NCBI GenBank assembly: GCA_963814355.1
Contig: CAWFCZ010000018.1
Span: 1 to 64,000 of the forward strand
DNA length: 64,000 bases
Reading direction: 5' to 3'
Origin: JADGOV01 sp963814355
GTDB taxonomy: Bacteria; Actinomycetota; Actinomycetes; JADGOV01
The stretch's first letter is position 1; every line of letters begins with the position of its first letter. The translations under genes and the position numbers were made by a program. Below, in pieces: positions 42,882 to 51,074 of the stretch. A model generated the notes under the pieces. It saw nothing but the letters and a program-made list of their open reading frames with translations, was not told the DNA's origin and did no database searches.

Positions 42882-44078
42882 ATGACCCTCTCGCCCGAGC
42901 GCACCGCCCGGGCGCCGCGACCGGTCCGGCCGGCCCTGCTGCTCGGCGCACTGTTCCTGGTGGCGCTCAACCTGCGGGCGGCGATCGCCTCGGTACCGCC
43001 GCTGGTGGCCACCATCCAGCACGATCTCGGCCTCGGCGCAGCCGCAACCGGGGCGCTGACCACGTTGCCGGTGCTGTGCATGGGACTGTTCGCCCCACCC
43101 GCGCAGCGACTCGCCGCCCGCATCGGCCGGGAACGCACCGTCGGCCTGGCGATGCTCTCGCTGGCCGCCGGCCTGGGGCTGCGGCTGATCGGCTGGGTGC
43201 CGGCGCTCTACCTCGGCACCTTCCTGGCCGGGGTGGGCATCGCCACCGCCGGGGTGGTACTGCCCGGGGTGGTCAAGGAGTTCTTCCCCGGTCGCGGTGG
43301 CACGGTCAGCGGGCTGTACCTGGTCGCCATGTCCGCCGGCGCGGCGCTGGCGGCCGGTGTCGCGGTGCCCGCGGCCCGGGTACTGGGCTCCTGGGAGCTC
43401 TCGCTGTCGGCCTGGACCGTGCCGGCGGCGGCCGGTCTGATCGCCTGGCTGGTGGTGACCCGCACCGGCGAGCCGCACCTGGGAGAACCGGTGGTCTCCG
43501 CGCTGCCGTGGCGCAGCCGCACCGCGTGGCTGGTCAGCGGCTATCTCGGCGGCCAGTCGATCTTGTTCTACAGCGAGCTGGCCTGGCTGGCCCCGGCGTA
43601 TGAAGACCGGGCCTGGTCGGCGGGGCGGGCCGGGCTACTCCTGGCTGCCTTCAACGTCGCCCAGCTGATCGCGGCGCTGCTGCTGCCCGCACTGTCCGAC
43701 CGAACCCCCGACCTCCGCCCGTTGATCTTCCTGGTAGTGGCCTGCTCCTTGCTCGGGATGATGACCGTGACCTTCGCGCCCGACGCCGCACCGTGGATCG
43801 CCGTCAGCGTTCTCGGTTTCGGTCGGGGTGGCGGCTTCGGCCTCGGCCTGGTCCTGCTGGTGGCCTACGCTCCGGACCCGGCCGCGTCCAGCCGGCTGTC
43901 GGCGATGGCCTTCGCCGTGGCGTACTGCTTCGCGGCGACCGGCCCCACCGTGGTCGGCGGGCTGCGGGACCTGACCGGGTCGTTCACGGTGCCCTTCGCC
44001 GCCCTGATCGCGGTGGACCTGCTGCAACTGGGTCTGGTGCCGCGGCTCCGCCCAGGCCTCCGGGTCGGCAGCGGATGA
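42882..44078 (+). CDS. MFS transporter, CynX/NimT-like
   Basis: 398 residues, 12 predicted helices. NLRAAIASVPPLVATIQHDLGL is the typical CynX/NimT N-terminus. Family members export or import small anions or nitroimidazoles; substrate unknown. On the plus strand, its stop lies one base from the hisG stop, so the two genes converge tail to tail without room for a separate terminator. Confidence 0.85.
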   Translation: MTLSPERTARAPRPVRPALLLGALFLVALNLRAAIASVPPLVATIQHDLGLGAAATGALTTLPVLCMGLFAPPAQRLAARIGRERTVGLAMLSLAAGLGLRLIGWVPALYLGTFLAGVGIATAGVVLPGVVKEFFPGRGGTVSGLYLVAMSAGAALAAGVAVPAARVLGSWELSLSAWTVPAAAGLIAWLVVTRTGEPHLGEPVVSALPWRSRTAWLVSGYLGGQSILFYSELAWLAPAYEDRAWSAGRAGLLLAAFNVAQLIAALLLPALSDRTPDLRPLIFLVVACSLLGMMTVTFAPDAAPWIAVSVLGFGRGGGFGLGLVLLVAYAPDPAASSRLSAMAFAVAYCFAATGPTVVGGLRDLTGSFTVPFAALIAVDLLQLGLVPRLRPGLRVGSG

Positions 44079-44079
44079 C

Positions 44080-44952
44080 CTACTCGACGATCTTGGAAAT
44101 CGGCAATTCAAGGATGTCCCGGGCGCCGGCCGCCTTGAGCGCCGGGATCAGTCGGTTGACGCCGGGCTTGGGCACGACGCTGCCCACCGCGTGCTCACCG
44201 TTGGCGAGCGAGGTGACGGTCGGTGATCCCATTGACGGCAGCGCGGTCAACACCGCGTCGAGCCGGTCGGCGGACACGTTGAGCATCAGGTAGACGTTGC
44301 CGCGCGCCCGAATGGCACCCTGCAGCAGCAGGGCCACATCGGCCATCGCGGCCCGCTTTTCCGGATCGGCGTACGCGGCCGGGTTGGCGACCAGTTCGGT
44401 ACGGCTGGTCAGCAGCGTCTCGATCACCTTCAGCCCGTGCTTGCGCAGGCTGGAGCCGGTCTCGGTGACGTCGACGATCGCGTCCACGATGTCCGGCACC
44501 TTCGCCTCGGTCGCGCCGTAGGACGGCACGATCACGGCATGGACGCCGATCTTGGCGAAGTAGCGGCGGGTCAGGTCCGGATACTCGGTGGAGACCCGGA
44601 CCCCGTCGGTGAGCTCGTCGCCCCGCTCGGCCGGGGTCTCCCTCGGTACCGCGAGCACGATCCGGACCGGGTTGGCGGTGGCCTTGGAGTACTCCAGCTC
44701 GGTGATCGAGGTGACGTCCGCGCCGGTCTCGGCGATCCAGTCCCGGCCGGTGATCCCGACGTCGAACAGTCCCTGCTCGAGGTAGGTGGGGATCTCCTGG
44801 GGGCGCAGGAAGCGCACGGTGTCGATCCGCGGGTCGTCCACCGAGGCGTGGTAGTCCCGGTCCGAACCGCGCCGCACCGGCAGGTCGGCAGCCTCGAACA
44901 GATCCAGGGTGGCGCGTTCCAGCGAGCCTTTCGGCAGGACGAGGGAGAGCAC
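44080..44952 (-). CDS. hisG: ATP phosphoribosyltransferase
   Basis: 290 residues, long (HisG-L) form with C-terminal regulatory ACT-like domain (NVYLMLNVSADRLDAVL). First step of histidine synthesis: ATP plus PRPP. Catalytic PRPP loop region VDAIVDVTETGSSLRKHGL; substrate domain LVLPKGSLERATLDLFEAA. GTG start at 44952 with only a weak ribosome binding site. In most actinomycetes hisE directly precedes hisG after ribH; here it is absent. Confidence 0.95.
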   Translation of the reverse strand: MLSLVLPKGSLERATLDLFEAADLPVRRGSDRDYHASVDDPRIDTVRFLRPQEIPTYLEQGLFDVGITGRDWIAETGADVTSITELEYSKATANPVRIVLAVPRETPAERGDELTDGVRVSTEYPDLTRRYFAKIGVHAVIVPSYGATEAKVPDIVDAIVDVTETGSSLRKHGLKVIETLLTSRTELVANPAAYADPEKRAAMADVALLLQGAIRARGNVYLMLNVSADRLDAVLTALPSMGSPTVTSLANGEHAVGSVVPKPGVNRLIPALKAAGARDILELPISKIVE

Positions 44953-45034
44953 GTGCGGGTTTGCCCTTCTGCTTGTGGTGCTGGTGGTCTGGTGGTAGCC
45001 GGTTTCGTGGCCCGGCTGGTTGGCCGGTGTCTGC

Positions 45035-45532
45035 TCAGAAGCCGGCGCTACGGCGGGCGCTGCGGCGCAGGCCACGCAGGATGAGCGCGGTATGCAGCCC
45101 GGCGAAGGTCGCTTCCCGCCCCTTGTCCTCGGCCGAACCGGGCAACCCGGCCCGGTCGCGGGCCTGCTCCATGGTGTCGCACATCAGCACGCCCGAGGCG
45201 ATCGGGGTACCGGTGTCCAGGGCGACCCGGGCGCAGCCGTCGGCGACTACCCGGCAGACGTGGTCGAAGTGCGCGGTACCACCGCGCAGCACCAACCCGA
45301 GCGCGACCACCGCGTCGTGCCCGGCGGCGAGTTCGGCGGCGACCACCGGGATCTCCAGCGCCCCGGCCACCCGCACGACGGTGGGTTGGCCCACCCCGGC
45401 CTGACCGGCGGCGCGGACGGCGGCGGCCAGTAGCGCGTCGGTGATCTCCTGGTGCCACCCGGTGGCGACCAGCGCCAGGGTGAGGCCGGCCGCCTCCGGT
45501 ACCTCCGGTTCGGGGGCGCCCTCCCCACTCAC
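45035..45532 (-). CDS. ribH: Lumazine synthase (divergent)
   Basis: 165 residues, GTG start. Condenses the pyrimidinedione with dihydroxybutanone phosphate to dimethylribityllumazine. Visible: VALVATGWHQEITDALL, VVRVAGALEIPVVAAEL, GLVLRGGTAHFDHVCRVVADG with the catalytic His, and GVLMCDTMEQARDRAG. Several positions differ from the family norm (HFD for HFEY; LMCDT for LTTDT), but the frame is intact and order ribD-ribE-ribBA-ribH is kept. Confidence 0.92.
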   Translation of the reverse strand: MSGEGAPEPEVPEAAGLTLALVATGWHQEITDALLAAAVRAAGQAGVGQPTVVRVAGALEIPVVAAELAAGHDAVVALGLVLRGGTAHFDHVCRVVADGCARVALDTGTPIASGVLMCDTMEQARDRAGLPGSAEDKGREATFAGLHTALILRGLRRSARRSAGF

Positions 45533-45581
45533 CGGCGCCGGCCCGGGGGACAGTGGCGGAGCCGGCCACCAGCAGGGCCGA

Positions 45582-46844
45582 TCATGAGCCGCAACTCGCG
45601 ACCAGCCGCTCGGGCAGGTCCGGCAGGTCGTGACCCATCCGGTCGCGCTTGGTCTGCAGGTAGCGCAGGTTCTCCGGGGTCGGGGTGGCCGGCAGCGGTA
45701 CCCGGCCGACGATCGCCAGCCCGTACCCCTCCAGCCCGGCGCGTTTCGCCGGGTTGTTGGTGAGCAGCCGCATGGTACGGATACCGAGGTCGACCAGGAT
45801 CTGCGCGCCCGTGCCGTAGTCCCGGCCGTCAGCCGGCAACCCGAGCTCCAGGTTGGCGTCCACGGTGTCCGCGCCGGACTGCTGCAGTTCATAGGCCGCC
45901 AGCTTGTGCAACAGCCCGATGCCGCGGCCCTCGTGGCCGCGCAGGTAGAGCACCACGCCGCGGCCCTCGGCGGCCACCGCGTCGATCGCCGCATCCAGCT
46001 GCGGGCCGCAGTCGCAGCGCAGCGAGCCGAGCACGTCGCCGGTGAGGCATTCCGAGTGCACCCGGACCAGTACGTCGCGGCCGTCGCCGAGGTCGCCGGC
46101 GACCAGCGCCAGATGCTCCCTACCGTCGAGCAATCCCTGGTAGCCGACCGCCCGGAACGTGCCGTGCGCAGTCGGGATCTGTGCCTCGGCCACCGCCCGG
46201 ACCTGGCTCTCGTGCCGCCGCCGGTACTCGATCAGGTCCGCGATCGAGATCATCGTCAGGTCGTGTTCGGCGGCGAACGCGGTCAGCTCCGGCAACCGGG
46301 CCATGGTGCCGTCGGGGTTGACGATCTCGCAGATCACCCCGGCCGGCCGCAGCCCGGCGAGCCGGGCCAGGTCCACCGCCGCCTCGGTGTGCCCCGGCCG
46401 GCGCAGCACCCCGCCGGCCTTGGCCCGCAGCGGGAACATGTGGCCGGGCCGGACCAGGTCCTGCCCGGTCGAGGCCGGGTCGACGAGGACCTCGACGGTC
46501 CGGGCCCGGTCGGCGGCCGAGATGCCGGTGCTGACCCCGTGCCGGGCGTCCACCGAGACGGTGAACGCGGTGCCCATCCGCTCGGTGTTGTCCAGCGCCA
46601 TCTGCCGCAGCTGGAGCCGGTCCAGGTCGGCGGCCTCCATCGGTACGCACAGCAAGCCTCGGCAGTGCGTCATCAGGAAGGCGATCAGCTCCGGTGTCAC
46701 CCGCTCGGCTGCCAGGATCAGGTCGCCTTCGTTCTCCCGGTCGGCATCGTCGGTGACGATCACGCCCCGTCCGGCGGCGATGTCGGCGATCGCCCGTTCG
46801 ATGGTGCCGAAGCGCAGGTCACCGTCTTGCAGCGGAGTGGTCAT
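45582..46844 (-). CDS. ribBA: DHBP synthase/GTP cyclohydrolase II
   Basis: 420 residues, bifunctional. N-terminal half makes 3,4-dihydroxy-2-butanone 4-phosphate (DDADRENEGDLI, STGISAADRARTVEVL, GHTEAAVDLARLAGL). C-terminal half opens GTP: zinc Cys in SECLTGDVLGSLRCDCG and EGRGIGLLHKLAAYELQ. Start ATG overlaps the ribE stop. Supplies both branches of riboflavin synthesis. Confidence 0.96.
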   Translation of the reverse strand: MTTPLQDGDLRFGTIERAIADIAAGRGVIVTDDADRENEGDLILAAERVTPELIAFLMTHCRGLLCVPMEAADLDRLQLRQMALDNTERMGTAFTVSVDARHGVSTGISAADRARTVEVLVDPASTGQDLVRPGHMFPLRAKAGGVLRRPGHTEAAVDLARLAGLRPAGVICEIVNPDGTMARLPELTAFAAEHDLTMISIADLIEYRRRHESQVRAVAEAQIPTAHGTFRAVGYQGLLDGREHLALVAGDLGDGRDVLVRVHSECLTGDVLGSLRCDCGPQLDAAIDAVAAEGRGVVLYLRGHEGRGIGLLHKLAAYELQQSGADTVDANLELGLPADGRDYGTGAQILVDLGIRTMRLLTNNPAKRAGLEGYGLAIVGRVPLPATPTPENLRYLQTKRDRMGHDLPDLPERLVASCGS

Positions 46845-47434
46845 CGGGTGCTCCCCAGCAGCTTCTCGACGTACTTCGCCAGCACGTCGACTTCGAGGTT
46901 GACGCGGTCCCCCGGCACCTTGGAGCCCAGGGTCGTACGGTCCAGCGTGGTCGGGATCAGGCTGACGGTGAAGGTGTCCTCGGCGGCGCTCACCACGGTG
47001 AGGCTGATCCCGTCAACGCTGATCGAGCCCTTCTCGACCACGTACCGGGCGAGGTCGGCGGGGAGTGAGATCCGCACCAAGTCCCAGTGTTCGGCCCTGG
47101 TGCGTTCGACGATCTCGCCGGTGCCGTCGACGTGACCTTGCACGAGGTGCCCGCCGAGACGGGTGGTCGGGGTCAGCGGGCGTTCCAGGTTCACCGGGTC
47201 ACCCGGGCGCAGCGGGCCGAGGCTGGACCGGGCCAGCGTCTCGGCCATCACGTCCGCGCTGAAGGCCCCGCCGGACACGTCGGTGACGGTGAGGCAAACG
47301 CCGTTGACCGCGATCGAGTCACCCGCCCGGGCATCGTCGGTCACAGTGGCGCCGCGGACTGTCAGCCGGGCGGCGTTCTCCAGCGGTCGCACCGCGAGGA
47401 CCTCGCCGAGCTCTTCCACAATGCCGGTGAACAT
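46841..47434 (-). CDS. ribE: Riboflavin synthase alpha chain
   Basis: 197 residues. Begins MFTGIVEELGEV; two lumazine-binding repeats (NGVCLTVTDVSGGAFSADVM, and DGISLTVVSAAEDTFTVSLI), forming riboflavin by dismutation of two lumazines. Starts at the base after the ribD stop and overlaps ribBA by ATGA. Confidence 0.96.
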   Translation of the reverse strand: MFTGIVEELGEVLAVRPLENAARLTVRGATVTDDARAGDSIAVNGVCLTVTDVSGGAFSADVMAETLARSSLGPLRPGDPVNLERPLTPTTRLGGHLVQGHVDGTGEIVERTRAEHWDLVRISLPADLARYVVEKGSISVDGISLTVVSAAEDTFTVSLIPTTLDRTTLGSKVPGDRVNLEVDVLAKYVEKLLGSTR

Positions 47435-48484
47435 CTACGCCACTCCCATCGGATAGGCGGTGAGCCTGATGTCGTCGCCCAGCCGGCTGACGTCGGTGAT
47501 TTTCAGGCGGCGGGCGCCTGCGATGGCGGTGATCCCGGCGTCGCCGAGCGCGGCCGGTCCGGCACCGAGCAGCGCGGGAGCCAGGTACCCGATCACCTTG
47601 TCCACGCACCTGGCGGCCAGCAGCGCCCCGGCCAGGGTCGGTCCGCCCTCCAGCAGCACGCTGCGGACGTCCCGGTGGTGGAGCAGGCGCAGAGCGGCGG
47701 CCGGGTCGAGCCGCCCGTCGGCGCCGCGCTTCACCTGCGCGGCGGTGAGGATCAGCGTGCCGGCCGCGGCGTCGCGGACCCTGGCGTCGGGTGGCGTGCG
47801 GCCGTCGGTGTCCAGCACCACCCGCAGCGGCTGCCGGGCGGCGTCGGCGTCCCGGGCGGTGAGCTGCGGATCGTCGGCCAGGACGGTGCCGACCCCGACG
47901 AGGACCGCGTCGGCCTCGGCGCGCAGCCGGTGCACGTCGGCCCGGGCGGGCGGCCCGGTGATCCAGCGGCTGGACCCGTCCGCGGCGGCCGAGCGGCCGT
48001 CGAAGGTGGCCGCGTACTTCCAGGTCACGAAGGGCCGACCGGTACGCGCCGCGTGCAGCCAGGCCTCGTTGTCCGCCGCGGCCTCGGCCGCAAGCACACG
48101 GCCTCGGACCTCGATCCCCTCGGCCCGCAGGATGTCCGCGCCGCCGCCGTGCAGCGGATCAGGCACCGCGTACACCACCCGGGCGATGCCGGCGGCGATC
48201 AGCGCCGAGGTGCATGGGCCGGTCCGGCCGGTGTGTGCGCAGGGCTCCAAGGTGACCACGGCGGTACCGCCCCGGGCCCGGTCGCCGGCCGCGCTGAGTG
48301 CGGCTATCTCGGCGTGCGACCCACCGGCCCGGACGTGCCAACCCTCGCCGACCTGATGCCCGGCGGAGTCCAAGATCACGGCGCCGACGATCGGGTTCGG
48401 GCTGGTGATACCCAGTCCGCGGCGGGCCAGTTCCAGCGCGCGACGCATCGCGACCTGGTCCGGCTGGTCGGCCTCGGTGGCCAC
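47435..48484 (-). CDS. ribD: Riboflavin deaminase/reductase
   Basis: 349 residues. N-terminal deaminase with zinc motifs GGSHAEIAAL and PCAHTGRTGPC; C-terminal reductase (FVTWKYAATFDGRSAA, VRSVLLEGGPTLAGALL). GTG 48484 chosen because GGAGGAGGTGA precedes it at ideal distance; upstream ATG 48511 lacks a well-spaced site. This ribosome binding site can pair with a leader segment, and an FMN riboswitch lies just upstream, so translation is probably shut off by FMN. Confidence 0.95.
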   Translation of the reverse strand: MATEADQPDQVAMRRALELARRGLGITSPNPIVGAVILDSAGHQVGEGWHVRAGGSHAEIAALSAAGDRARGGTAVVTLEPCAHTGRTGPCTSALIAAGIARVVYAVPDPLHGGGADILRAEGIEVRGRVLAAEAAADNEAWLHAARTGRPFVTWKYAATFDGRSAAADGSSRWITGPPARADVHRLRAEADAVLVGVGTVLADDPQLTARDADAARQPLRVVLDTDGRTPPDARVRDAAAGTLILTAAQVKRGADGRLDPAAALRLLHHRDVRSVLLEGGPTLAGALLAARCVDKVIGYLAPALLGAGPAALGDAGITAIAGARRLKITDVSRLGDDIRLTAYPMGVA

Positions 48485-48487
48485 AGT

Positions 48488-48529
48488 GCCCGTCACCTCC
48501 TCCGGGCGCATGGCTCCGGGGGTGACGGG
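48488..48529 (-). promoter_or_regulatory. Shine-Dalgarno sequestering stem of ribD
   Basis: GGTGACGGGC at 48488-48497 (overlapping the ribD ribosome binding site) is complementary over 9 bp to CCCGTCACC at 48521-48529 of the same leader. It would hide the site, making a translational off-state downstream of the FMN aptamer. The pairing is seen; the switch mechanism is inference. Confidence 0.6.
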
Positions 48530-48586
48530 GCGCCGGGCGCTGCCGTAGGCGTCCACGACGCCGGCAGAATCCTCCTCGACCCGCCC

Positions 48587-48712
48587 GTGCGCGCCTCCCA
48601 TCCGGACTTTCACCGTCGGTACCGGAATTTCACCGGCTCAACCGGCCGCTGGCTGCGGACGGGTCGCGGACTATGACCGCCGGTTCGGATTTGCACCGAC
48701 CCCGGAGCGCAC
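48587..48712 (-). promoter_or_regulatory. FMN riboswitch (RFN element)
   Basis: On the minus strand the conserved RFN blocks appear in order: GGGGTCGGTGCAAATCC, GAACCGGCGGTCATAGTCC, GAGCCGGTGAAATTCCGG and CCGACGGTGAAAGTCCGG followed by ATGGGAG. Closing stem P1 pairs GTGCGC near 48707-48712 with GCGCAC at 48587-48592. Positioned directly upstream of ribD, controlling the riboflavin operon by FMN. Confidence 0.93.
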
Positions 48713-48809
48713 GTGCTCGGGATTTAGTTTGCCATACCCCCGTGAGGACAGCATCCGCGGCTGGACCCCGCGTCAGCCACCTGGCGTACGGCCGTCGCCG
48801 ACCGGCGGG

Positions 48810-48861
48810 TGATCCAGGGCCCGTCAGCCACCCCAGACGGTGGCCGGCGGGCCCTGGATCA
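48810..48861. repeat. 52-bp dispersed palindrome, copy B
   Basis: TGATCCAGGGCCCG ... CGGGCCCTGGATCA, 52 bp. Nearly identical to copy C at 49666 and in the same orientation. Lies between the riboswitch and the VapBC module. Confidence 0.85.
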
Positions 48862-48957
48862 TGGGCGGTGCGGTGATCCTCGGTCCGCGTGTCGGGGGAG
48901 GTGTATGGCCACATCGTCCAACCCTGACCGGATCCGGACGTCATGTCGGGCCGTTGC

Positions 48958-49395
48958 TCATGCGAGCGGGAGCTTGAGCCGCGCTGTGACTTGTATGGGT
49001 GACTCGGCGAGACCCGTCGCCAATAGGCGTCTGTCGGCGCTGATCAGCGCGATGCCGAGTTCACGGGCTCCGGCGGCCCAGGCCGCATCGTAGAAGGACA
49101 ACGCATGACTCTCCGCGAGTGCGGCGGCGTCCCGGATTCCGGACGGCGTCAGCGCGAGGGTGGGACCGAGGATCTCGCGCAGATCATCCAGCTGGTCGGC
49201 GGCGTCCCTCGCGGTCCACCGCAGTGCGCGGATGAGGACGTTACCGACCTCGTATGTTGCCAGGTCGAGGATGTGCGCCTCGACGTCCCCGCGCACATGC
49301 GCTGCACGTAACGCCCGAGCGGGGTCGACGTCACCTTCGCCCTCGCGATGAAACCACTTGATCAAAATCGAGGTGTCGATGAGCAGGTGCGTCAT
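48958..49395 (-). CDS. PIN-domain toxin (VapC-like)
   Basis: 145 residues. Acidic active site: LLIDTSILIKWF (first Asp), TYEVGNVLIRALR (Glu), LSFYDAAWAAGA and LISADRRL (Asp residues). PIN RNases cleave tRNA or rRNA. Overlaps the antitoxin stop by four bases (ATGA). Intact. Confidence 0.9.
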   Translation of the reverse strand: MTHLLIDTSILIKWFHREGEGDVDPARALRAAHVRGDVEAHILDLATYEVGNVLIRALRWTARDAADQLDDLREILGPTLALTPSGIRDAAALAESHALSFYDAAWAAGARELGIALISADRRLLATGLAESPIQVTARLKLPLA

Positions 49396-49628
49396 CCGCG
49401 CGAATCGCGGCCCTGGCGCACGAGGTCGGACGCCTCGAACGACCCGGCCCGGGCGAAGCGCGCCTCCGATCGCGCTATCGCCGCAGCGATGTGATCTGAA
49501 TCCCGACGAGCCAGCTCACGACGGGCGGCCGCAGCCAAGAGCGCGCTCCGGCTGGTTGACCGCCTGCGGGCCTCCTCATCGACAGCCGCGAGCAGATCCT
49601 CAGGTAACGACACCATCACCTTGGACAT
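49392..49628 (-). CDS. Ribbon-helix-helix antitoxin (VapB-like)
   Basis: 78 residues. KVMVSLPEDLLAAVDEEARRRSTSRSALLAAA is an RHH DNA-binding domain; the acidic/basic C-terminus (ARFARAGSFEASDLV) would neutralise the PIN toxin. Upstream of and overlapping the toxin. A likely promoter lies in CTCGAGTATAGCC just upstream. Confidence 0.9.
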   Translation of the reverse strand: MSKVMVSLPEDLLAAVDEEARRRSTSRSALLAAAARRELARRDSDHIAAAIARSEARFARAGSFEASDLVRQGRDSRG

Positions 49629-49665
49629 ACCTCGAGTATAGCCAGTCGTATTGCCATCGGCGGGG

Positions 49666-49717
49666 TGATCCAGGGCCCGTCAGCCACCCCAGGCGGTGGT
49701 CGGCGGGCCCTGGATCA
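49666..49717. repeat. 52-bp dispersed palindrome, copy C
   Basis: Same ends and length as copies A and B. It overlaps the 3' end of the MauA-like gene: the last dozen codons and stop (49680) of that gene are made of repeat sequence. With copy B it brackets the VapBC module. Confidence 0.85.
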
Positions 49718-51074
49718 TGCTCGCCGCCGACATGCTGGTCAGGCCCGGACCCGGTACCGGAATGTCGCCCTTGGTGCCGTAGGCGACCGGCGTGCGGCTG
49801 CGGACGTACCACACCCCGGTCGAGGGCCGCCACAGCGCGATCTCGGTCCGGCCGGCCCCGGAGTAGTCGCCGGGCACCGGGACGTCGCCGCGCACCCCGT
49901 ACCGCACCGGCGCCCGGCCCCGCACGTACCACACCCCGGTCGACGGCCGCCACACCGCGATCTCGACCCGGCCGACCCCCGAATAGTCCCCGGGCACCGG
50001 GACGTCGCCCTTGGTGCCATATCGCACCGGCGCCCGGCCCCGCACGTACCACACCCCGGTCGACGGCCGCCACACCGCGATCTCGACCCGGCCGACCCCC
50101 GAATAGTCCCCGGGCACCGGGACGTCGCCCTTGGTGCCATATCGCACCGGCGCCCGGCCCCGCACGTACCACACCCCGGCCGACGGCCGCCACACCGCGA
50201 TCTCGACCCGGCCGGCCCCCGAATAGTCCCCGGGCACCGGGACGTCGCCCTTGGTGCCATATCGCACCGGCGCCCGGCCCCGCACGTACCACACCCCGGC
50301 CGACGGCCGCCACACCGCGATCTCGGTCCGCCGGTCGCCGGTGTAGTCCGCCGGCACCGGGACGTCGCCGCGCACCCCGTACCGCACCGCGCCCCCACCG
50401 CGCGTGTACCAGACCCCGCTCGACGGCCGCCAGACCGCGATCGAGGCCGGGACCGGAGTATGCGTCAGGCAGGGCGCGCTGTGGCCGGCGGTGTTGTTGT
50501 CGGTGGCGCTGGCCGTGCTGCAGGACAGCGGGAGCTCGTACGGCGGCGTGCAGCTGACCATCCGGCAGGCGACCGGGCCGACGCAGCCGACCTCCTGGTG
50601 ACACTGCCCGTACCGGAAGACGTTGCAGCACACCCGCCGCTGGTCACAGGTCGACGGGGATCCGCAGCGGCAGGAACACGCCCAGCAGGACGAGTCGCAG
50701 AAACTGCCGCAGCCGGTGGCGCACCGGGTGCATTCCGCGTTGCAGTCGATGAAGTACCGGGCCTGCCCGCCGCACAGGGCGGCCCCGTCGGCCTTCCACC
50801 AGCCGGCTGCGATGGTGCCCGGCGGGCAGGCGTTCAACCCGCCGTTCACCGTGCAGCAGAACACGGTGTAGCCGTCGCCGCAGCCGGCGTCGTTACCGCA
50901 CACCGAGGCGTAGGCGGAACCGGGCCGCAGCACGTACCCGAAGGGGTCCACCGCGAGCGCCGAGCCGACGACCGTGGCCCGGACCAGGAAGCCGCGGCGG
51001 GAGACCCGGGCGGCCAGCAGCCTCGACCCGGTATCGACCAGGCGATGGCTGAGCTGCGGGGTCGCCAGGCTCAC
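49680..51074 (-). CDS. TAT-exported MauA-like Cys-rich protein with tandem beta-repeats
   Basis: 464 residues. Twin-arginine signal (VSRRGFLVRATVVGSALAV, residues about 24-42). Residues about 55-205 hold some 24 Cys and resemble methylamine dehydrogenase light chain (FCCTVNGGLNACPPGTIAAG, ARYFIDCN), but the second Trp needed for tryptophan tryptophylquinone is not evident. The C-terminal half is about six 40-residue repeats (EIAVWRPSTGVWYVRGRAPV, YGTKGDVPVPGDYSG), FG-GAP/VCBS-like. GTG start overlaps the upstream stop (GTGA). Last gene of a five-gene operon with a MauE-like membrane protein and a thioredoxin-like protein that probably form its disulfides. C-terminal tail comes from an inserted palindrome. 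Function unknown. Confidence 0.8.
   Translation of the reverse strand: MSLATPQLSHRLVDTGSRLLAARVSRRGFLVRATVVGSALAVDPFGYVLRPGSAYASVCGNDAGCGDGYTVFCCTVNGGLNACPPGTIAAGWWKADGAALCGGQARYFIDCNAECTRCATGCGSFCDSSCWACSCRCGSPSTCDQRRVCCNVFRYGQCHQEVGCVGPVACRMVSCTPPYELPLSCSTASATDNNTAGHSAPCLTHTPVPASIAVWRPSSGVWYTRGGGAVRYGVRGDVPVPADYTGDRRTEIAVWRPSAGVWYVRGRAPVRYGTKGDVPVPGDYSGAGRVEIAVWRPSAGVWYVRGRAPVRYGTKGDVPVPGDYSGVGRVEIAVWRPSTGVWYVRGRAPVRYGTKGDVPVPGDYSGVGRVEIAVWRPSTGVWYVRGRAPVRYGVRGDVPVPGDYSGAGRTEIALWRPSTGVWYVRSRTPVAYGTKGDIPVPGPGLTSMSAASMIQGPPTTAWGG
49780..50420 (-). repeat. 120-bp tandem repeats in coding sequence
   Basis: About five to six units with exact 120-bp period (for example 49981-50100 and 50101-50220 differ at only a few bases). 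They encode the 40-residue repeats of the MauA-like protein. Near identity at the DNA level indicates recent expansion or gene conversion, so copy number may vary between strains. Confidence 0.9.

Noticed and set aside
48511..48613. Upstream ribD starts at ATG 48511 or within the riboswitch
   Set aside because: The GTG at 48484 has a near-ideal ribosome binding site, and the upstream codons lie in the regulatory leader.
49780..50420. 120-bp repeats considered as a non-coding satellite
   Set aside because: They keep one frame and encode a conserved 40-residue beta-repeat joined to a signal-bearing protein.
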